DNA from: Algoriphagus marincola DSM 16067
GTDB taxonomy: Bacteria > Bacteroidota > Bacteroidia > Cytophagales > Cyclobacteriaceae
NCBI RefSeq assembly: GCF_000429405.1
Contig: NZ_KE386900.1
Location: 1 to 32,236 of the forward strand
DNA length: 32,236 nucleotides
Direction of reading: 5' to 3'
The position numbers and the translations under genes were made by a program. Positions 17,589 through 24,827 of this stretch are shown here, one piece after another; within the stretch, counting starts at the first letter, position 1; each line of letters begins with the position of its first letter. Below the pieces are notes generated by a model. The model was not told where the DNA came from and did no database searches. It saw only the letters and a list, made by a program, of their open reading frames with translations.

Positions 17589-20027
17589 ATGAAAAATTTT
17601 TCCAAAAAACTAAGCCTACTACTTTGGGCATTTACTGTATGGGTATGTCAACCCATATTCGCCCAAATTACCTATCAAACCCCACCGAAAGCCATCGCTG
17701 ACTTGGTCAATGCCCCAAGTACTCCTTCGGTGGTCTTCTCCGAAAATGCCGATTGGATGCTCATGCTCGAGCGTGCAGACAATCCTTCGATCGAAACTCT
17801 TTCTCAGCCGGAACTTCGGATCGCCGGAATGCGAATCAATCCGGCTACTTCGGGCCCTAGCCGAAGCAGAGGAATCGAAAACCTGAAAGTTCGGATGACT
17901 CGCTCTGGGGAAGAGATTCAGATCAAAAATCTCCCGGCAAATGCCTCTATCGGAGGCATAGGGCTCTCCAATGACGAAAAGTATTTGGCTTTTACCAATA
18001 CTGAATCCAATGGCATCAGTCTTTGGGTAGTGGATCTGAGCACTTTTGAAGCCAAAAAACTCACCGATGCCATTCTTAACGATGTCTACGGAAACGTAAT
18101 GACTTGGACTCCTGACAATCAAATCCTGATCAAAGCGGTCAACCCTTCACGTGGTGCTATTCCTCAAGCACCTTCTGCGCCATCAGGCCCTATCGCTCAG
18201 GAAACTTCAGGGGATGCGGCTCCAAGCCGTACCTACCAAGATTTGCTTAAAGATCCTTACGATGAGCAGCTTTTCGCTTATTTCATGGATTCTCAACTGA
18301 TGCTTGTCAATTTGGATGGTACAAAAAAGGCCGTTGGACCTACTGCCATGATCAAATCCTTTGACCTGTCCCCAGATGGAAAATACATTATGGTTGACAT
18401 CATCAAAAAACCTTTCTCTTACCTGGTACCAGCCAGCCGTTTCCCTTACGACGTGGAGATTTGGTCCAGTGCAGGTCAAAAAGTAAAGACCTTCGCTCAG
18501 ATTCCATTGGATGAGGTGCGGCCTACGGGCTTTGATGCGACTGTCACCGGTCCTCGTAGCATCAACTGGAGAGCCGACAAGGGTGCCGTTTTGTATTGGG
18601 TAGAGGCCCAAGATGGGGGCGACGGAAAAGTAGATATGGAAGAGCGGGAAATCGTCTATACACTTGCCGCTCCATTCAATGGATCCAATCAAAAATTGGC
18701 CACTACTTCCCTTCGCTTTGGAGGGATCGCTTGGTCAACGGATGATTTTGCGATACTCAACGAAAGATGGTTTGGTGCACGTCGCGAAATCCGCTCTGTG
18801 ATCAACCCTTCCAACCCTTCCCAAGGCAAGCAAGTGATCATCGACCGCTCATATGATGATATTTACAATGATCCGGGAGACCCGATCTACGAAACCAATG
18901 ATTTTGGTAGAAATGTCTTGAAAAGAAAAGGAGACCTACTTTTCATGACTTCTGAAGGCGGGAGCCCAGAAGGAAGCATGCCGTTTCTTTCTACTTTCAA
19001 TGTTAAAACCAAAGAACAAAAAATCCTTTGGAGATCTCAGGCTCCATATTATGAGCGAGTGGTAAAGGTGATCGATGAAGACGCTACCGAATTCATCACC
19101 CTGAAAGAGAGCACGGATATCCAACCGAATTACTGGATGGTCAATACCAAAAAGCGTATTGCCCCAATGCAAATCACAAATTTTGCACACCCCTACGAAG
19201 GACTAAAAGGCATCAACAAGCAATTGGTTAAATACAAGCGAAAGGATGGTTTGGACCTTTCTGCGGTGATTTATACACCGGAAGGTTTTACTCCGGGAGA
19301 AGATGCGCCACTACCGGTATTGATGTGGGCATATCCACGCGAGTACAAGTCTGCTGAAATCGCAGCACAGGTTCGAGGTTCGAAATACCGATTTACCAGA
19401 CTCAGCTGGGGCTCTCCGATCTACTGGGTAACTCAAGGCTATGCCATCATGGACCAAACTGAGATGCCGATCGTGGGTGAGGGTGATAAGGAACCCAATG
19501 ACTACTTCCGTGAGCAGCTGGTAGCTAATGCCGAAGCTGCGATTGATCACATCGTGGAATTGGGAATCGGAGACCGAAACCGAATCGGGGTTGGCGGACA
19601 CTCTTATGGTGCCTTCATGACTGCCAATTTACTTTCGCATACTGATCTATTCGCGGCGGGTATTGCACGAAGCGGTGCTTACAACCGAACTTTGACTCCA
19701 TTTGGATTCCAGTATGAGCAGCGTACCTATTGGGAAGCACCTGAGGTGTATTTCAATATGTCGCCTTTCTCTTTTGCACACAAAGTAAAGACACCAATTC
19801 TTTTGATACACGGACAAGCGGACAACAACTCCGGTACCTTCCCGATTCAGTCAGAGCGCTACTACAATGCGCTGAAGGGACATGGAGCTACAGCACGCTT
19901 GGTATTCCTTCCACACGAAAGCCATGGCTACGCGGCTAAGGAGTCCATTTTGCATACGCTATATGAAATGGATACCTGGCTGGATAAGTACGTGAAGAAC
20001 AAAAACAAGATTGAGCCTTCGAAATAA
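17589..20027 (+). CDS. S9-family prolyl oligopeptidase-like serine peptidase (glutamyl endopeptidase-like)
   Basis: This 812-residue secreted serine peptidase has a signal peptide ending near IFAQ. An N-terminal beta-propeller (about residues 40-560) includes SNDEKYLAFTNTESNGISLWVVD and SFDLSPDGKYIMVDI. A C-terminal alpha/beta-hydrolase domain follows. The catalytic triad is visible: Ser672 in GGHSYGAFM, Asp745 in HGQADNNSGT and His779 in PHESHGY. The oxyanion-side VLMWAYPREY strand is also present. The GHSYGAFMTANLL variant and overall length fit the glutamyl endopeptidase-like branch of S9 (as in chloroplast CGEP) better than dipeptidyl peptidase IV, but substrate preference cannot be read from sequence. 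It probably cleaves peptides in the periplasm or outside. It stands alone between a DUF481-like gene (divergent) and an ATPase gene (convergent) and is followed by a strong terminator. Confidence 0.9.
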   Translation: MKNFSKKLSLLLWAFTVWVCQPIFAQITYQTPPKAIADLVNAPSTPSVVFSENADWMLMLERADNPSIETLSQPELRIAGMRINPATSGPSRSRGIENLKVRMTRSGEEIQIKNLPANASIGGIGLSNDEKYLAFTNTESNGISLWVVDLSTFEAKKLTDAILNDVYGNVMTWTPDNQILIKAVNPSRGAIPQAPSAPSGPIAQETSGDAAPSRTYQDLLKDPYDEQLFAYFMDSQLMLVNLDGTKKAVGPTAMIKSFDLSPDGKYIMVDIIKKPFSYLVPASRFPYDVEIWSSAGQKVKTFAQIPLDEVRPTGFDATVTGPRSINWRADKGAVLYWVEAQDGGDGKVDMEEREIVYTLAAPFNGSNQKLATTSLRFGGIAWSTDDFAILNERWFGARREIRSVINPSNPSQGKQVIIDRSYDDIYNDPGDPIYETNDFGRNVLKRKGDLLFMTSEGGSPEGSMPFLSTFNVKTKEQKILWRSQAPYYERVVKVIDEDATEFITLKESTDIQPNYWMVNTKKRIAPMQITNFAHPYEGLKGINKQLVKYKRKDGLDLSAVIYTPEGFTPGEDAPLPVLMWAYPREYKSAEIAAQVRGSKYRFTRLSWGSPIYWVTQGYAIMDQTEMPIVGEGDKEPNDYFREQLVANAEAAIDHIVELGIGDRNRIGVGGHSYGAFMTANLLSHTDLFAAGIARSGAYNRTLTPFGFQYEQRTYWEAPEVYFNMSPFSFAHKVKTPILLIHGQADNNSGTFPIQSERYYNALKGHGATARLVFLPHESHGYAAKESILHTLYEMDTWLDKYVKNKNKIEPSK

Positions 20028-20049
20028 AAGAGGCAGAAGACAAAAAGCG

Positions 20050-20084
20050 AAAACCCTCTTCAGCTTAGCTGGGGAGGGTTTTTT
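20050..20084. terminator. Bidirectional rho-independent terminator between convergent genes
   Basis: AACCCTC at 20052-20058 pairs with GAGGGTT at 20074-20080, with a loop holding a weaker AGCT pair. A T run follows on the plus strand and an A run precedes it, so the hairpin serves both the peptidase (plus) and the ATPase gene (minus), whose stop overlaps its edge. Confidence 0.8.
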
Positions 20085-21276
20085 AGTACAAAAAGCCAAA
20101 GAGCCACAAAGGAATTCTATTCTTAACACCTATTTCGATATCATCTCTGACGACAAATGAATCCGGCAAATCTTTGATCTGCTTGCTTGATTTGTTTTTT
20201 CCGCCTATTTCAAATCGCCTTTTCTCATTAATCAAAAAATCACCTTTATCGGCTAGGTTCACCGTGGAGACTATTTTCAGTTGATTGGAGAAAAATGTCT
20301 CACGAATAGTTCCAACATTGACATTTTCCTCCCCCAAAGCATACAGTAAATTTGAATTGCTCAAATGCAACTTTTCAGGCTTAGTTAAGGCTCCCACGCC
20401 TGCATTGGGTTTGTGCAGAATCTGCAATATCCGGGCTCGTTCGAGCAGATCAAATGCTCGTAGTAAACTAGGCCTGGAAATACCCGTTTTCTGACTTAAT
20501 TCAGATACATTGGGAGTAAATGGAACTGAGGTGGCAATCAGCCGAATCAGTTTTTTCAACTTGAATACAGTCTCGTAATCCATATTTTCCACAGCCATCA
20601 GGTCGACCTCCAAAATTAGCTGTACAGTTTTTCTAAGTTTATCAAGATAAACATCCCTTCCCTCTTTGAAAAAAGGATAAGCGCCCCATTTGGAGTATTT
20701 TTGAAAAAGTGCAATGGGCTGAATTTCACTAATCAATCGACCTGAAAGATTGACATGATTTTCTATTATTTGATCAAATGAAAGGACTGGAAGCGATATT
20801 CCTGTCTCCAGCTCGATAAATTCCCGGAATGAAAGCTCTGGTAAAAGGTAACTCACTGCTCTACGACTGAGGTCAGACTCACCTTTGTATATTTCCAAAA
20901 TGGAGGAAGAAGTAAAGACGACTTTCAAATTCGGAAAGTCATCATAAATCAGTTTGAGCTCTCTTGACCAATTCGGATACTTATGGATTTCATCCAAAAG
21001 AAGAACTAGCCCACCTGCCAAATAAAATTCTTCTGCCAATTCCCGAATTGAATGATCCATAAAATACAAATCATCCAAAGAAACATATAGACTGGAACCG
21101 TCTGCCTTTAGGTACTTTTTGGCATACTGAAGCAAAAGGGTGGTTTTCCCAGCTCCCCGAGTTCCATTGATGGCAATCAAGCGTTGATTCCAATCAATCT
21201 TTTTCAATAAAAAACGGCTGAATGCTAGGGAGACTCGCTGAACTTTGGCCTGAGAATTAATCAATAAGCTCTCCAT
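20083..21276 (-). CDS. AAA_14/DUF4143-type ATPase with C-terminal winged-helix-like segment
   Basis: This 397-residue P-loop ATPase carries Walker A GTRGAGKTT at residues 38-46 and Walker B LVLLLDEIH at about 90-98 (Asp95, Glu96). A sensor-like VVFTSSS lies near residue 120. The N-terminal half matches the AAA_14 domain of archaeal-type and bacterial ATPases of unknown role. The rest resembles the DUF4143 C-terminal region. It contains a helix-turn-helix-like segment (VSELSQKTGISRPSLLRAFDLLERARIL), so DNA binding is plausible. These proteins are widespread and scattered in bacteria, and their role is not settled. The start ATG is 21276, directly abutting the first of three palindromic operators, which suggests tight and possibly autogenous control. 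Convergent with the peptidase gene, and on the same strand as uppP with 87 nt between. Confidence 0.85.
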   Translation of the reverse strand: MESLLINSQAKVQRVSLAFSRFLLKKIDWNQRLIAINGTRGAGKTTLLLQYAKKYLKADGSSLYVSLDDLYFMDHSIRELAEEFYLAGGLVLLLDEIHKYPNWSRELKLIYDDFPNLKVVFTSSSILEIYKGESDLSRRAVSYLLPELSFREFIELETGISLPVLSFDQIIENHVNLSGRLISEIQPIALFQKYSKWGAYPFFKEGRDVYLDKLRKTVQLILEVDLMAVENMDYETVFKLKKLIRLIATSVPFTPNVSELSQKTGISRPSLLRAFDLLERARILQILHKPNAGVGALTKPEKLHLSNSNLLYALGEENVNVGTIRETFFSNQLKIVSTVNLADKGDFLINEKRRFEIGGKNKSSKQIKDLPDSFVVRDDIEIGVKNRIPLWLFGFLY

Positions 21277-21363
21277 TGTGTAAATTATATTTTACACAAA
21301 GATATGATTTTTGTAAATTACAATTTACAATTATACACATTTTTTGTTAATCATATTTTACAA
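21277..21363 (-). promoter_or_regulatory. Three evenly spaced TTGTAAA-N6-TTTACAA palindromes with a promoter -7 element
   Basis: Site 1 (21277-21298) is TGTGTAAA, six bases, TTTACACA, a perfect 8-bp inverted repeat. Site 2 (21311-21330) is TTGTAAAT, TACA, ATTTACAA, also perfect. Site 3 (21344-21363) is TTGTTAA, six bases, TTTACAA, matching at six of seven positions. Their centres are exactly 33 bp apart (21287.5, 21320.5, 21353.5). On the minus strand TATCTTTG at 21304-21297 fits the Bacteroidota -7 consensus TAnnTTTG. It lies between sites 1 and 2, so site 1 covers the likely transcription start. This looks like an operator array repressing the ATPase gene, possibly by the ATPase itself through its HTH-like segment. 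The regulator is inference. Confidence 0.75.
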
Positions 21364-22146
21364 TCAACCCAAATCCGTACCCCACATGAAGATCAAAAAT
21401 AGTATTCCCAGCACGATTCGGTACCAGCCAAAAGCAGTAAAGCCGTGATTGGAGACGAATTTCAAAAATAACTTTACTGCAAACCAAGCTGAAATAAAGG
21501 CGATCCCAGAGCCCAAAGCGAGTAAAATAATCTGCTCTTGGGTAAAAGTCAGTTCAGACTTCAACAGGTCATATCCACCCGCAGCCATCATGGTCGGCAC
21601 GGCGAGTAGAAAAGAGAACTCCGTCGCTTGCTTTTTGTCTAAACCATTGAAAACCCCACCGATAATAGTCGCTGCGGCACGGGAAGTGCCAGGAACCATG
21701 GAAAGACACTGAAAAAGCCCAATGAAAAAGGCACTTCGATAGGAGATATCCTCCACTTCTGCCAAGTCGGAGGTTTGATTGACCACTTTTTTATCAATCA
21801 AAATCAAAATCACTCCACCCAGAATCAAAGAAACGGATACCACCACTGGATTAAACAAATAGCCTTTGATAAAATCATAAGCCAAAAGTCCAACGATAGC
21901 GGTTGGAATAAATGCTGCCAGCAACTTGTAATAAATCTTCAAGCCTCGAAAAAATCGCTTGATATACATCAAGGCAATGGCCAAGATGGCTCCCAACTGA
22001 ATAAAAACTTCAAAGGTCTTCACAAATTCATCATCGTGAATCCCCATGGCTGCAGAGGCCAAAATCATATGCCCGGTAGAGGAAATCGGCAAGAACTCGG
22101 TCAGTCCTTCGATAACGGCAATGATAATCGATTGAAAAAGCGTCAT
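21364..22146 (-). CDS. uppP: Undecaprenyl-diphosphatase UppP (BacA)
   Basis: This 260-residue integral membrane protein hydrolyses undecaprenyl pyrophosphate to the monophosphate carrier lipid used for peptidoglycan and other envelope polymers (EC 3.6.1.27). The signature motifs are present: EGLTEFLPISSTGHM near the N-terminus, with the conserved Glu and Ser-rich loop, and PGTSRAAATIIGG in the middle. About eight hydrophobic segments are visible (SIIIAVIEGLTEF, LGAILAIALMYI, PTAIVGLLAY, VVVSVSLILGGVILIL, FFIGLFQCLSMV, FSFLLAVPTMMA, GIAFISAWFAV, VLGILFLIFMWG). Length and order match the family. Its stop codon directly follows operator site 3, and it is divergent from the MuiA-like gene. No regulation specific to it is visible. 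Confidence 0.97.
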   Translation of the reverse strand: MTLFQSIIIAVIEGLTEFLPISSTGHMILASAAMGIHDDEFVKTFEVFIQLGAILAIALMYIKRFFRGLKIYYKLLAAFIPTAIVGLLAYDFIKGYLFNPVVVSVSLILGGVILILIDKKVVNQTSDLAEVEDISYRSAFFIGLFQCLSMVPGTSRAAATIIGGVFNGLDKKQATEFSFLLAVPTMMAAGGYDLLKSELTFTQEQIILLALGSGIAFISAWFAVKLFLKFVSNHGFTAFGWYRIVLGILFLIFMWGTDLG

Positions 22147-22263
22147 AATTGGTTTTGGTTTGCGGGCAAAAATACAAATACCTGCCCGACTGCCTAGCTT
22201 TTTTTAACAGGAAGAGATTGCTTATCAACGATTTTTTTATTTGATTACTAAAAATTCAGTACC

Positions 22264-24126
22264 ATGGACAAATTCTTATTCCTGATCGCCTTTTTCTGTT
22301 GCCTCAGTTTCGGTAATGCTCAAAACATCCCCGAAAAACCCCTGAAATCCTCCATTCAGGAGGTCACCGTATTTCTACAAGGAGCTCAGGTTTTTGAAAA
22401 GGCGAGCGGTTCCATTCCTGCAGGTGAGTCGGTAGTGGTGATAAAGGGACTTTCCCCTTACCTGAATGAGCAGAGTCTCCAAGTCAAAGGTCTGGGCAAT
22501 TTCACCATTCAGGCGGTGAATAAACGAATGGATTATTTGCAGGAAAAGGACTACAGCAAGGAAGTGGAAGATCTTACCAAACAAATCAATGCTATCCTAG
22601 CTGAGCAAGAGCAAGACAAAGCCCGTCTTGAGGTGCTCAACGAAAAATCGAATTTGCTCCAGGCAAATAAAAACCTCGGCGGAAGAGATTCCGGTCCAAG
22701 TATCACGGAACTTCAGCAGGCGATTGCTCTTTTTGAGCGGGAGCTCACAGGAATCAAAAAGGAGGAAATCAGCATCCAAACCAAAATCAAAAAACAGGAT
22801 GCTGAAATCAGAAAGTTGCGCAATCAAATCCAAACCTATCAGGAACCCGAAGAAGAAGCCCGGTCTGAGATCCGTATTCGAGTAAAGGCTCCGAGTGCTG
22901 GCACGGCTACTTTTGAATTCAATTACCTGGTGGCCAATGCCAGTTGGTATCCCAAGTATGATATCCGTGTCAATAGCGTCAGCGAACCCATACAAATCGA
23001 CTACAAGGCGGAAGTCTCTCAAAATACCGGTGTGGACTGGAAAGATGTCAAGCTCCGCTTTTCGAATGGCAATCCCAATCAAAGCGGCGTCGCACCGGAA
23101 CTACCCAAGTGGGAACTCAACTATGCCCGACTGACCCGACGCATGGATATGTCCTTACCCCGACTACCGGGGACCATCTCTGGGGTGGTTTTGGATGAAA
23201 ATGGGGAAGGCCTACCTGGAGCGACAGTTTTGGTGAAGGGAAGCACCATCGGAACCTCCACCGACTTGGATGGACGGTATACCTTAACCTTGCCTCAGAA
23301 TGCCGAGCGATTGGTTTTTTCATTCGTAGGCTATGCAACAGAAGAAGTAGGGATCAATGGTCGGTCTACGCTTAGTTTGGCCCTGGCTCCTGATACTCAG
23401 GTACTCCAAGAAATGGTAGTCACAGGATACGCATCAAAAGAAAAACGTTCTTTGACTGCTAACGCAACAGAACCCAGACGAGATGCATCCCCAATCATCA
23501 CCTCTTTTATCGAAAACCAAACCACTGTCGAGATAGAAGTTACCGAACCCTACAGCATTGCCAGCAATGGAGAAAAGAGCCGGGTGGAATTAAAGAACTA
23601 TGAGATTCCCGCTCAGTATCAATACAAAGCGATTCCAAAGCTGGAAAATGATGCCTTCTTGATCGCCCAGTTGAGCGATTGGAGTCAGTATAGCCTCCTG
23701 GAAGGGGAAAGCAACCTCTATTTCGAACAAGGCTTCGTGGGACGATCCATTCTGAATACCGGAGCCTTGGAAGATACCCTGTCTATCTCCATGGGCAGAG
23801 ACCGAAGCATTCTGATCAATCGGGAGAAAATCTCTGAGTTTTCACAAAAGCGAACCATCGGATCCAATATCACCGAGAGTCGGGGCTATGCCATCACTAT
23901 CCGAAACAATAAATCCCAGTCTATTTCCATATTGGTGCAGGATCAGATTCCTGTTTCGGTCAATTCGGATATTTCCGTGGAAGCGACCGAACTCAGCAAA
24001 GGAAAGCTCAATCCCCAGACTGGAATTGTGAGTTGGGAGCTCCAAATCCCACCCGGAGAGCAGGAAGTCCTCAATCTCCGCTACGAAGTCAAATACCCGA
24101 AGCGGGAGAAAGTTATTTTAGACTAA
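22264..24126 (+). CDS. MuiA-like DUF4139 protein with inserted carboxypeptidase-regulatory-like domain
   Basis: This 620-residue exported protein has a signal peptide (FLFLIAFFCCLSFGNAQ). The N-terminal DUF4140 region (about 25-110) includes EVTVFLQGAQVFEKASGSIPAGES. A long coiled coil runs over about 95-195, rich in Glu, Lys and Leu. The DUF4139 beta domain follows from about residue 200 (FEFNYLVANASWYPKYDIRV, then NTGVDWKDVKLRFSNGNP) to the end (LNLRYEVKYPKREK). Inserted at about residues 303-385 is a carboxypeptidase-regulatory-like domain (ISGVVLDENGEGLPGATVLV, STDLDGRYTL, FSFVGYATEEV) ending in QEMVVTGY, the motif that leads into the plug of SusC/TonB-dependent transporters. The family is called mucoidy inhibitor MuiA in other bacteria; its molecular role is unknown. 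Transcribed alone, away from uppP. Confidence 0.85.
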   Translation: MDKFLFLIAFFCCLSFGNAQNIPEKPLKSSIQEVTVFLQGAQVFEKASGSIPAGESVVVIKGLSPYLNEQSLQVKGLGNFTIQAVNKRMDYLQEKDYSKEVEDLTKQINAILAEQEQDKARLEVLNEKSNLLQANKNLGGRDSGPSITELQQAIALFERELTGIKKEEISIQTKIKKQDAEIRKLRNQIQTYQEPEEEARSEIRIRVKAPSAGTATFEFNYLVANASWYPKYDIRVNSVSEPIQIDYKAEVSQNTGVDWKDVKLRFSNGNPNQSGVAPELPKWELNYARLTRRMDMSLPRLPGTISGVVLDENGEGLPGATVLVKGSTIGTSTDLDGRYTLTLPQNAERLVFSFVGYATEEVGINGRSTLSLALAPDTQVLQEMVVTGYASKEKRSLTANATEPRRDASPIITSFIENQTTVEIEVTEPYSIASNGEKSRVELKNYEIPAQYQYKAIPKLENDAFLIAQLSDWSQYSLLEGESNLYFEQGFVGRSILNTGALEDTLSISMGRDRSILINREKISEFSQKRTIGSNITESRGYAITIRNNKSQSISILVQDQIPVSVNSDISVEATELSKGKLNPQTGIVSWELQIPPGEQEVLNLRYEVKYPKREKVILD

Positions 24127-24130
24127 AAAC

Positions 24131-24161
24131 AAAAAAAGCAGCGGTCATGGACCGCTGTTTT
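24131..24161. terminator. Bidirectional terminator at the junction of the muiA-like gene and the cassette array
   Basis: CAGCGGTC at 24139-24146 and GACCGCTG at 24150-24157 form an 8-bp perfect stem around ATG, with an A run before and TTTTC after. It can end the plus-strand muiA-like transcript and the last cassette on the minus strand. Its stem is a near copy of the hairpins that close the other cassettes. Confidence 0.85.
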
Positions 24162-24209
24162 CTTCATTCTAAAGGAAAAAATCCAATTTTAACTCCATCT
24201 CTTTTACCA

Positions 24210-24827
24210 TTAATCACAATACTTATCTCTGAATATTCTGAATATATTGATAGACCACCAAAATTTTCTCCATCTCCAGTTTTTTGGAATCAAAGGATCA
24301 ACAAATGACTCAGAGATTAGAATATCACCGTAGTAGACCCATGTCCCTGTTGCACTCATTTTTTTTGCTATGATGAATTCTTCCCTATGACTAATACAAG
24401 AATCTTTGGAATAGATTATCGCATATCTATCTGAAATCAAGGGTCTAGATATAAGCTTCCCTTTATTTTGAGATTTCTTAATCTTAATGCCACGTTCTAA
24501 TTTGGAATTTTCTAAGATGTAAGAATGTCTATCAAGACTATCCATTTTCTTGCTATCGAAAGAAAAATTATCCAAAATATCGTGAAACTCTTCCTTGTCC
24601 AAATAGACAGGTTTCCAAAGATTATCTGGGTTTATGCCTATAAAATATTTAAATACTGAATCAGGAACTAGATACTGATAAATATGATACTTCTCGGAGT
24701 CTCTCATACAGCCAAATAGGTCATTGATTACTTTGTATTCCTGTTCATTCAAGGATTGAGCAGATAGGTGCCTACTCCATGGAAATATTACCAATAGGCC
24801 TATAAATACTATTTTGATTAGTTGCAT
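24210..24827 (-). CDS. Cassette 3 partner: exported protein of unknown function
   Basis: This 205-residue protein has an N-terminal signal sequence (MQLIKIVFIGLLVIFPWSR, cleavage near LSAQ). The mature part is charged, with no recognised domain, and ends WRKFWWSINIFRIFRDKYCD. Its ATG lies 10 nt inside the end of the preceding large lipoprotein gene, so the two are translationally coupled. By position and by analogy with the other cassettes it is a candidate partner, possibly an immunity protein, for the metallopeptidase-like C-terminal domain of that lipoprotein. That is inference. The last 26 codons are duplicated almost perfectly at 28597-28680, behind a different cassette. Confidence 0.8.
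   Translation of the reverse strand: MQLIKIVFIGLLVIFPWSRHLSAQSLNEQEYKVINDLFGCMRDSEKYHIYQYLVPDSVFKYFIGINPDNLWKPVYLDKEEFHDILDNFSFDSKKMDSLDRHSYILENSKLERGIKIKKSQNKGKLISRPLISDRYAIIYSKDSCISHREEFIIAKKMSATGTWVYYGDILISESFVDPLIPKNWRWRKFWWSINIFRIFRDKYCD

Noticed and set aside
17619..19601. Minus-strand reading frames of 84-167 codons inside the S9 peptidase gene
   Set aside because: They are antisense to a well-supported gene with an intact catalytic triad, and have no recognisable features of their own.
20083..21276. AAA_14/DUF4143 ATPase considered as half of a toxin-antitoxin pair
   Set aside because: No small partner gene adjoins it; the neighbours are a housekeeping uppP and a convergent peptidase.
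21311..21330. Perfect palindrome after uppP considered as its terminator
   Set aside because: The stem is almost entirely A-T, no proper T run follows, and two sister palindromes occur at exact 33-bp spacing, which fits operators better.
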